Positions 56,548 through 64,000 of a stretch of DNA of 64,000 bases are shown one piece after another. The DNA is from Artemia franciscana. Its lineage: Eukaryota; Arthropoda; Branchiopoda; Anostraca; Artemiidae. The stretch spans positions 26,640,335 to 26,704,334 of the forward strand of contig NC_088866.1 in the NCBI RefSeq assembly GCF_032884065.1, written 5' to 3'. The notes below the pieces were generated by a model. It was not told the origin of the DNA. It saw only the letters and a program-made list of their open reading frames with translations, and ran no database searches. The first letter of the stretch is position 1. Each line of letters begins with the position of its first letter. The translations under genes and the position numbers were made by a program.

Positions 56548-57040
56548 ATAGAGAGAAATATCAACAATGAAGAAAAAAACGGGACTACGGCCAATAGAAA
56601 GAAAAGAAAAAACTAACACGACGCGGATGTATTGCCTGTATTGAACGAGGCGTCTTCAACGCTGATAAATCAAAGATAAAACTAAAATTACCTAAAAACA
56701 AATAAAATCCAACATCAAGAAAGATCAATACTAATATCTACAATGGTTGCAAGTGGGATTGAGCGTCACAGAAGCTAATAGAGCTGCTTCAATGAGAACA
56801 CCAAAGCAACCACATCGAATTGTTTTTTGTTCTTTTCTTTCTGCTGGTCGTAGTGCCGTTTGTTTTTTCATTGTTGAGATTTCTCTCTTTGTTGTTTTTT
56901 GTTATGGCAGGCCAGTTCGGCTATAAATCTTTAAAATTAGCTTATGTTAAATAGATTATAATGCTTTTAAAACGCATCATGTACTGACAGATATAAATCT
57001 CCATTTGATTTTACTTTTTTTCTTTTCAATTCAGCCCAGC
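56548..57040. mobile_element. Family B inverted-repeat MITE
   Basis: 56548-56611 (GAGAGAAATATCAACAATGAAG...ACGGGACTACGGCCAATAGAAAG) is inverted at 56829-56895 (CTTTCTGCTGGTCGTAGTGCC...CATTGTTGAGATTTCTCTC), about 80% identical. The internal segment matches 1-125 and 60560-60680. No coding capacity. The outer limit is unclear because similarity to the 1-500 region continues to about 57040. Confidence 0.75.
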
Positions 57041-58060
57041 AGACTCACACTTTTTAATTTTTCCTCAAGAGACAGTCTCGGAAAAAACATTAAATTGGGC
57101 AAAAATATTATGGCGTCTGCTACTAAACCGCTTTCGTAGAGTTTCTGCTCTTGGGGCATCGTAGAATTTCTCTCAAATTTCTGCTTGAGTTATCTAGAAC
57201 TCTCCGTAGAGGGGAGTTTGTGCTTCATCGCCAAATTTTAAGGCTCTTTTAGTTTTCATCATGATGTTATGTATTCGTGTTTTTTTTTAAATTTTTGGCA
57301 AATTTGCCATCCCCATGTAACAAAACTCTGCCAACGAGGCTACATCCCCTATTACAGCCCCTAGATCCTCCTAATTTCGGAAGATACCATTTTGAATATT
57401 TTAATAGAAAAAGGGCGCCGCTTTCCTTAGAATTTTAAAAACGCCTTTTTTGTATCCTCATTGAAAAAATTCAAAACCCTTACCCCCACCCTTACATTTT
57501 CGTGAACTGGGGTTCCTGTTCAATAAGTGCCTCCACTGCGGAAGCTTGAAAAATTGTGTTTCTTGTCTCTTTTATCCTTAATTTATAAAATACTCTTCTT
57601 TTTGAGCCTTTAGCCTCCCACCATTCTATCAACGTACATTCGAGGAAACTGTCAGTGTCAAACAATATGTGAATAAGAAGGCTATGTTCTAGTTATGCCG
57701 GCAGAATACTAATGCGAACCTAAGAATGCTGTTTCTTTAAGTAATAGTCACGGTACAACTGGGAGTTTTCATGTAAATTGTTTTGTATATTTTATTGCAA
57801 TTTCTCTTATTTGGTTATTGTAGCGGCTGAGATGTATGGAACCCGTTTCGGCATTCTCCGTTGCCAACCACTAAATATACCATAATCGTCTAGAAGAAGT
57901 AAATTAGAATTTCAGAAAATACGAGATTCAGTGATTAATTAGTTTTTACTTGGGGATAGCAGGAGAAGGAAGCGACATGCGGGACTGTGGATAAGGAAGC
58001 GTTTGTGACGCCCTAGTGTCTCGCCGGAGACGCTTCTTAAAGCATGTGGAATAATAGACA
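57040..58060. other. Upstream region of the TGF-beta ligand gene
   Basis: No repeats or exons recognised. GC content rises from about 57830 toward the first coding exon. Confidence 0.4.
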
Positions 58061-58066
58061 ACCAGT

Positions 58067-58101
58067 TCAGTCGCTGTTTGGAGCTTAAACACAGTTGATC
58101 T
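58067..58101 (+). promoter_or_regulatory. Possible Inr + DPE core promoter
   Basis: TCAGTC at 58067-58072 is a perfect arthropod initiator. Counting its A (58069) as +1, positions +28 to +32 read TGATC, four of five matching the downstream promoter element RGWYV. This would give a 55-nt leader before the ATG at 58124. No TATA box is at -30. Prediction only. Confidence 0.3.
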
Positions 58102-58123
58102 GTGATAAGAATTGTGATACAAA

Positions 58124-58634
58124 ATGCAGCATATATACCATTTACAGGCACAGTTCCTACTTGCTGCAACTGTACTTCTCTCGTGGCCTTCATTATTGGC
58201 TGTTCATGGTGGTCCTGGTATAGCCAAAGGCCCTGGACCAGGACCCGGTAGGCCTAGTGATGCCAAAGGCTCAATAGGTGTATATATATTCAAAAATTCT
58301 AGAACACTAAGTGATGATTTTTATTTAAAAAATGATGACAGTAATTGTCCTACGTGTCACAAGTTACATTCGCATTCAAATAAACAAACCACTGACGCGG
58401 CTAGATTAGAAAATATAAAGCTGCAAATTTTGACTAAACTAGGTCTTCAGACCAAGCCCAATGTGACTGCAACAGTTCCCATTGATATGGTATTGGAGAC
58501 GCTCTTGCGAACAGAGGAGCATAAATTTACTGCAGATGCAGAGGAGCAGAGTGATGGGATAATGTCTGGTGAAGATAATGAAGAAGACGATTTTTATGGA
58601 AGAACTTCGGAAATTATTACCTTCGGAGAACCAG
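58124..58634 (+). CDS. First coding exon of an activin/myostatin-type TGF-beta ligand
   Basis: ATG 58124 in context CAAAATG opens 170 codons ending at a CAG|GTAGCA donor (58635, phase 1). Residues about 10-29 (FLLAATVLLSWPSLLAVHG) are a signal peptide. A Gly/Pro-rich linker follows. CPTCHKLH is the paired-Cys motif of activin/TGF-beta-type propeptides. RLENIKLQILTKLGLQTKPN with NVT glycosylation site and PIDMVLETLLRTEE form the latency-helix region. An acidic stretch (SDGIMSGEDNEEDDFYG) precedes RTSEIITFGEPG, the conserved propeptide strand of activin-beta and myostatin/GDF11. The SDG...EDDxY spacing favours myoglianin/myostatin, while the TSEIITF wording also suits activin-beta. The furin site and mature cystine knot lie in later exons outside the window. 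Confidence 0.9.
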
Positions 58635-58649
58635 GTAGCAACTTTTTTG

Positions 58650-59560
58650 AATTAGAAATAAGACATATTATTAGTCTATTTTAACTGACACAGGCTTATC
58701 TGATGTTGCTTGAAGGACGCTAACTTTAAGAACGTTACTGTCGCTTTAGACGTTATTGACGTTGAAATCTATCTTTTTTTTTAAATGAAGACGCAAAAAG
58801 ATATTTTTTTAAATGTAGATGGAAAGTTAGATGGAAGGTGCAATCAGTTATTAGATGTGTTGCAAATTAGTCTAGTTTAGTGGACACAGCCTTAACTAAT
58901 GTTGCGTGAAGAACGCCAAATTAAAGATGAGAATGATTTTTTTTCTTCGTGAAGATGTAAAAATGTATTTTTGATAATGTAGGTTTTCTTATGAAGCCAC
59001 TGTCATAGCGTCTATAAGTAGTTATAGGAGCAATACAAAATGGTCAGTCTTAAGGAACGCCAAGTTTAAGAGTGTTCTAGACTTCTTGACGTAATAGGCG
59101 CTGAAGATTTTGTCGATTTTTAGAAGTGAAGATAAAAAATAAAAATATTAGGGGGGAGGGGTTACTTTTTTCAAAATGTTTTAGATGAATAGCAAAAATG
59201 GGGATTTAAAATTCAGAGGGGGGGAGGCTAATTATTTGTCTGATGTATTTCCAATTAGCCTATCGTAAACAACACAGGCTTATCTAATGGTATCTTAAGA
59301 ATGCCAAGGTTAAGAATGTTATGGATAGTTTAGACGTTAAGTTATTTCCGATCTTTAACAGGAAGATACAAAAAAGACATTCTCGAAAATAAAGCGGATA
59401 GTCTTTTTTTCAGGGGAAGTTTTTAAATCTAGAGACGATGGGTAATTAGTTATTAGACGTACTACCAATTACAGTATCTTAGCTAATGATGCTTCATGAG
59501 ACGTTATGGGCGTCGTGATTAATTAAGATATAAAATATTATTCGTATCGAAGACACCAAA
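58650..59560. repeat. Decayed tandem repeat at the start of the ligand gene intron
   Basis: Units of about 200 bp start near 58655, 58865, (59040), 59255 and 59460. They share ATTAG(T/C)CTA...ACACAGGCTTATCTAATG, GAA(G)(G/A)ACGCCAA(G)TTTAAGA, TTAGACGTTA and AAGA(T/C)(G/A)(C/T)AAAAA phrases. Strongly diverged. It begins right after the splice donor. Confidence 0.7.
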
Positions 59561-60370
59561 TTATTAGGAACATAGTCTCCTTATGATGAAAAAGATAAAC
59601 ATGCGGAGAATAGAAGGATAGGCTATAACAAAAGGTAATTTTTGCTGTTTTGGAAAACGGTTATTTTAAGAGAACACAATTTTGAAGAACATAAGCCTTG
59701 AACCCAGGGAAAATATTTTCTATCTTGCATTACTACCCCTTTTTTATTTCTAAGGCTTGAAAAAGAGCTTAGACTTCACGTCTAGGTCTACCTTAACTTA
59801 GAATAAAATTATTTTGTCCCTTTATTTTGGCTTGAGTTTGATTTTCTTTGACTATAAATTATGAAAACACAATTTCAGTGATTTGGATAGGATTCAAAGC
59901 CATATTAGGATTTTTTTTTAATTTAGGACCTATTTTTCCAAATTCTTTGAACCCTTATTAATGAAGATTTAGCAAGGTTATGGTGCTCAAAACATTTCTC
60001 TAGGGCATTATGCAAGGTATTTCTAAAAGTTTTGGAATTCATTTCCCCCTAGATTCCCCCTTCCTATATTTTCGGAAATACCTTCTTTGGGATTTTCGTA
60101 AAGGATTTTGTTGCATATTCTCACTGAAAAGCTGTAAGACAACAAACTCCCCCTCCTCTCCCTGGACTTCCAAAAATCAATTTTGCCACTCTCTCTCACT
60201 TATAATTTTATGAATTGGCGCAGTTGTACTGATGTAGGATTATTCTCTTCGTTTTCAGAGAAATTCTACTATTATTCCATTCTTAGGCGCTAGGGAGCTT
60301 CTGCGTCCCTGACTATTACCCATGGCTTGCGGGATTGTTCAGTCCACTGACATTACCGCCTTCAATTCAG
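59560..60370. other. Intronic or intergenic AT-rich stretch
   Basis: No feature recognised. The short 67-residue frame at 60010-60213 is unsupported. Confidence 0.3.
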
Positions 60371-60720
60371 TATTGTTGAATGAAAGATCTTAAGCCGGAC
60401 TGGCCAGCCATGACAAAGAACAAAGAGAAAAAATACATGAAAAAACAAACAAAATGAGACTAAGGCCAATAGAGAAAAGACAAAAAACCAAAACGACGTG
60501 GATATTTTGCCTGTATGAAAACGAGGCTTCTTCAGCGCAAAAGAAACCAAGATTAAAAAGCTAAAATAAACTAAATCCCATAGAAACCACCACCAATATT
60601 AAACCACAGTTGCCACGACAGATCCACATAGGTCATTGTCACTAAAAGAGTTACTTAGATGAAAACAGCAAAGCAACTGGATAAAAATATATACAATGGA
60701 AATTAAGTAAATTATTCTAT
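60370..60720. repeat. Family B repeat, second copy
   Basis: GACTAAGGCCAATAGAGAAAAGACAAAAAACCAAAACGACGTGGAT...TTGCCTGTATGAAAACGAGGC and CACCACCAATATTAAACCAC...CAAAGCAACTGGAT match 56580-56810 and 1-125. Here the left arm is preceded by the inverse of the GGCAGGCCAGTTCGGCT phrase found at about 56912. Confidence 0.75.
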
Positions 60721-60989
60721 TGCGAAATAATCCTGTTTTTTTATCATTGACGCAACTTTCCTTGGTCTTGTATTTAATCTCATTCCTAGGGGATTTTTGT
60801 TAAAAATCTGAATACCCTGTTAACAACTGGGTCATTTTTCAGAAGAATGTTATAAATTGGATCAATGTTTAAAGTTCCTGCTTCTCTATTTACTGCAACA
60901 TTAGCAAAAATACATTTTTTATTTCAATAGCCTCCCTATCCGACTGAATAAAATCTGTCTCATTAGAAATGGCCCTGGCATCATAAAAT

Positions 60990-61190
60990 TGTATTGGTGA
61001 TCAGGGTTGAAGAAAATGTGTTCTGCCAAAGCCAAAACAAAGGTTTCAGAAGGTACCTCAATTGTAGAGCCTTTTCTATTGATTTGTGATTATCAATAAA
61101 TCTTTCAGCAAATGGTTGGTTAGTTCTGCCAATGTAAAACTTCGCATAAGAACATGGAATACTTTAAACCCCACTAATCAAATTGCCCCG
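60990..61190 (-). pseudogene. GIY-YIG endonuclease remnant of the Penelope-like element
   Basis: The minus strand reads IPCSYAKFYIGRTNQPFAER then DNHKSIEKAL. The YIG codons are at 61128-61136, with the Arg and the 'H/S-I' block following at the usual spacing. The GIY half is weak and a stop precedes it. Confidence 0.78.
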
Positions 61191-61279
61191 AGGCAACTCC
61201 TTTGCAAAATTAATGAAACCGCTTAAAGGTTTTATTGTCTGGAAATATGTTACCAATATTATATTTCTGTAAAATCTGT

Positions 61280-62201
61280 TTAAGTTTCCCCCCACACGTG
61301 GCACATATGGTAAAGTAAAGAGATAAAACTTTTAGACAAATTCAATTTTGAAGACTGTGAAACTGCAGTTGTTTTAAAATTATGTTTAATACGTCTATTT
61401 TTTACTATTTGATTTATAAAATTAATTGGATATCCATATAGAATGCCCCTTAAATATAACAATTCCGAATCCTGAAATTCCCAAGAATAAATTCTGAAGG
61501 CCCTATCCACTAAAAAAATTACAACCCGTCTCTTCACCGAAATAGAGTGCCACGAATGAAAATTTAAATGTTTATCGCTGTGTGCAGGCTTTCTGTAAAT
61601 TGATAAAAGCAAATGGAAATCTCTTTTGATTAATAAAATCAAAGAAATGGTAACTTATCTTCTTCAAGCTCAACTGTAAATTTTATATTTTTATCATAAC
61701 TATTTAAATGTTTGCGGAACATATAAAAAGATTCAAAACCATGTTTCCAAATATAAACTACGTCATCCATGAATCTACTCCAGAAACAAGGGGCAACCAT
61801 AAGACTGCTTATAGCGGACGTTTTAATAAAATCCATGTAGGGTTTTGCCAACAGAGGGCAAAGTGCCGCTCTCATAAGCAAACCAAACACCTGCTGGTAA
61901 AAATTTCCTCTGAAACCAAAGTAAAAAGAATATTCCTTCACCAGAGTAACCAACTCAATAACAACCTCAACATCATAACTTGCCAAGGTTACATCCTGAA
62001 ACAAATCTGAATGTTTTTTTGTAATTTACCCTTTAATATGTCTTTGTATCTTTTCACGCTACATTTGGAATACATTGAAACAACATCAAAACTGGAGAGA
62101 ATTGAATTCCATTCACATGTAAAATTTCTTAACTTATTAGTGTGACACGTGGAATTTATTAGATACGATTTTTGTGTTCCTAAAAGAGTACAAAATGCCA
62201 C
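61280..62201 (-). pseudogene. Reverse transcriptase of the Penelope-like element
   Basis: Three overlapping frames (62201-61989, 62004-61639, 61642-61280). Motif C keeps both Asp residues (codons 61762-61767). In motif B the family's G-L-P-M-G is changed to GLLMR. The YRKP...D..L.FHS segment that marks PLE reverse transcriptases is intact in the last frame. Confidence 0.87.
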
Positions 62202-62597
62202 AGATAACCACTTTCCTAATTTTGAAACACGAGACGGAAAAGATGATACAATGGGACGGAGGAGGGGTTCAGTTTAATGAATTTTGGACAAATTCTATAT
62301 TTTGGGCGTGGAACACCCTCTTGGGTAAAACTTATTGTAAAATTGTGGGGTTATGTATGAATTCTTTGTCTCCAGTTCCTTTCTTGTTGACTTAACAAAT
62401 TTGTCCGTAGGATGAAGGAATCAGAAATAATAGCTTTCATTTAACGTTCGTAATCACAACTGTTCATAATTAGAATAGTGTTGTCTTTATCCACTCTAGT
62501 GGTAATAAGGTTCCTTTTTAATTGGCACAGTGTTTTACTGTCATTTTTTGTGCTGTCATTTTCGATTTATGTTCTTGTAAAAAGTTTTGAGTTTCTT

Positions 62598-64000
62598 TCA
62601 AACAGTTCGTGGTAACGAACTGTAGGAAGGAGGCTTAATAGTAAACGAAACTCTAAGAAACAGGAATTTGATGCTAAAATATACATCAAAAGAACCGAAT
62701 TTTCATGCTGATTTTAAATATATAAGTTTCATCAAATTTAGTCTTTGTCATCAAAAGTTATGAGCCTGAGAGAATTTGCCTTATTTTAGAAAATAGGGGG
62801 AATCACCCCCTAAAAGTCATAGAATCTTAACAAAAATCACACCGTCACATTCAGCGTATCAGAGAATGCTATCTACAAAAATGTGGAATTTCGTATTTTT
62901 TTGCCAGAAGACAGATCGCGGGTGCGTGTTTATTTGTTTTTTTTTTTTTTTTTTTCCAGGGGTCATTGTATCGACCAAGTGGTCCTAGAATATCGCAAGA
63001 GGGCTCATTCGAACGGAAATGAAAAGTTCTAGTGCCCTTTATAAGTGGCCAAAAAAATTGGAGGGCATCTAGGCCCCCTCCCACGCTCATTTTTTCCCAA
63101 AGACAACGGATCAAAATTTTGAGATAGCCATTTTGTTCCGCATAGTCAAAAACCATAATAACTAGGTCTTTGGGGATGATTTACTTCCCCACTGTCCCTG
63201 GGGGAGGGGCTGCAAGTTACAAACTTTGACCAGTGTTTACATACAGTAATGGTTATTGGGAACTGTGAAGTGTACAGACGTTTTCAGGGGGATTTTTTTG
63301 GTTTGGGGGGGGTTGAGGGGAGGGGCCTATGTGGGAGGATCTTTCCTTGGAGGAATATGTCATGGGGGAAGAGAAATTCAATGAAAAGGGCGCGGGATTT
63401 TCTAGCATTACTATAAAAAAAAACAATGAAAAAATAAACATGAAAAAGTTTTCTCAATTGAAAGTAAGGAGTAACATTAAAACTTAAAACGATCAGAAAT
63501 TATTACGAATATGAGGGTTCTAAAAATACTTTAGCATAAAGAGCGAGGTATTTAGGAGGAAATAAATACCTCGCTCTTTATGCTAAATTTTTTTTTAGTA
63601 ATTTCAACTATTTATTCTACGGCCTTTCTGATTCAGGGGTCATTGAGGGGTCTGACTCAGGGGTTAAGATTTAGTGTAAAGAGCGAGGTATTAACGAAGG
63701 GACAAACCCCCTCATATACATAATAAAAATATAAAAATATAAAAGTTTGTTACGTAAGTTAAGTCTCAAGTTATGTATATTTTTTACTAATAAAAAAGTT
63801 CGTTAAAAATTAAAAGTTCTAGTTGCCTTTTTAAGTAACCAAAAAATTGGAGGGCAGCTAAACCTCCTTCTCCACCCCTTATTTCTCAAAATCGTCTGAT
63901 CAAAACTAAGAGAAAGCCATTTAGCCAAAAAAAAATTAATATGCAAATTTCATTTTAATAATTTATGTGTGGAGAGCCAATATCAAACATGCATTAATTC
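62598..64000 (+). repeat. Family A repeat, running off the window end
   Basis: The head is CAGTTCGTGGTAACGAACTGT, with a small deletion in the following GTAAGGAG...GGCTTAATAG segment. All conserved blocks are present. Near 63530-63590 the CTCGCTCTTTA(C/T)GCTAAA module and its inverse sit next to each other, giving a rearranged fold-back. The end lies beyond 64000. Confidence 0.85.

Larger units (their letters stand above)
60960..62585 (-). mobile_element. Penelope-like element (reverse transcriptase + GIY-YIG), decayed
   Basis: The minus strand, from 62585 down, reads: LITTRVDKDNTILIMNSCDY (N-terminal PLE motif), RPIVSSFPSRVSKLGKWLS, SSFDVVSMYSKCSVKRYKDIL (motif A), QQVFGLLMRAALCPLLA (motif B), SRFMDDVVYIW (motif C), NIKFTVELEEDKLPFL, IYRKPAHSDKHLNFHSWHS (PLE-specific), then a GIY-YIG segment. 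The order is canonical for Penelope-like elements. Frames change at least four times, and no terminal repeats were identified. Confidence 0.88.

Noticed and set aside
57939..58193. 84-residue minus-strand frame over the ligand gene start
   Set aside because: Antisense to the signal peptide and leader of the TGF-beta ligand exon; no supporting motif.
61708..62010. 100-residue plus-strand frame
   Set aside because: Antisense to the Penelope-like reverse transcriptase motifs B and C.

Overview
This window is AT-rich, intron-bearing animal DNA, most likely from an arthropod and perhaps a crustacean. The repeat style loosely recalls brine-shrimp genomic DNA, but that is a memory-based impression. 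I see no bacterial operons, rRNA or clear functional tRNA. Most of the sequence is transposable elements and decayed tandem repeats, with a few real host exons.

Host genes. (1) A 147-nt internal exon at 9016-9162 (+) of a peroxiredoxin-like 2 (PRXL2/FAM213, AhpC-TSA_2) protein has a good acceptor and a perfect GTAAGT donor. A plausible short terminal exon lies at 9737-9769. (2) The first coding exon of a TGF-beta superfamily ligand of the activin/myostatin (myoglianin) type lies at 58124-58634 (+): signal peptide plus N-terminal propeptide. The mature ligand would be encoded beyond the window. (3) An unidentified Cys-rich, intron-like locus lies at about 17.1-18.1 kb (+).

Layout. 1-1.5 kb: intergenic or intronic. 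1.53-8.74 kb: a nest of at least four Helitrons inserted one inside another at the (TA)n tracts the elements themselves carry, just upstream of the PRXL2 exon. 9-15 kb: host exon, intergenic DNA, one tRNA-derived SINE. 15.2-16.5 kb: an inverted copy of a dispersed fold-back repeat called family A here. 18.0-22.3 kb: a decayed Polinton/Maverick-type (adintovirus-like) endogenous element on the minus strand, with packaging ATPase, an Ulp1/adenain-like protease, major capsid protein and a second adenain-like protease. 22.3-25.3 kb: two related decayed tandem arrays. 25.9-41 kb: SINE, three or more family A copies, a hAT-type MITE, and a complete small Helitron at 34311-35277. 41.2-44.5 kb: a 5'-truncated, frameshifted non-LTR retrotransposon (endonuclease end, reverse transcriptase, RNase H, CCHC). 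44.5-47 kb: a local duplication in which one copy carries a 1-kb insertion. 48-51 kb: hAT-type MITE and family A. 51.5-52.05 kb: a 28-bp minisatellite. 54.9-57 kb: family A, then an inverted-repeat MITE (family B). 58.1-59.6 kb: the TGF-beta ligand exon and a decayed repeat array in its intron. 61.0-62.6 kb: a Penelope-like element with GIY-YIG domain. 62.6 kb to the end: family A.

The most noteworthy items are the nested Helitron stack with its 154-bp-arm palindrome, the Polinton carrying two different cysteine-protease remnants around its capsid gene, and the two host exons, the PRXL2 exon being easy to miss because it is short. All coordinates of decayed elements are approximate unless a terminal motif is cited.
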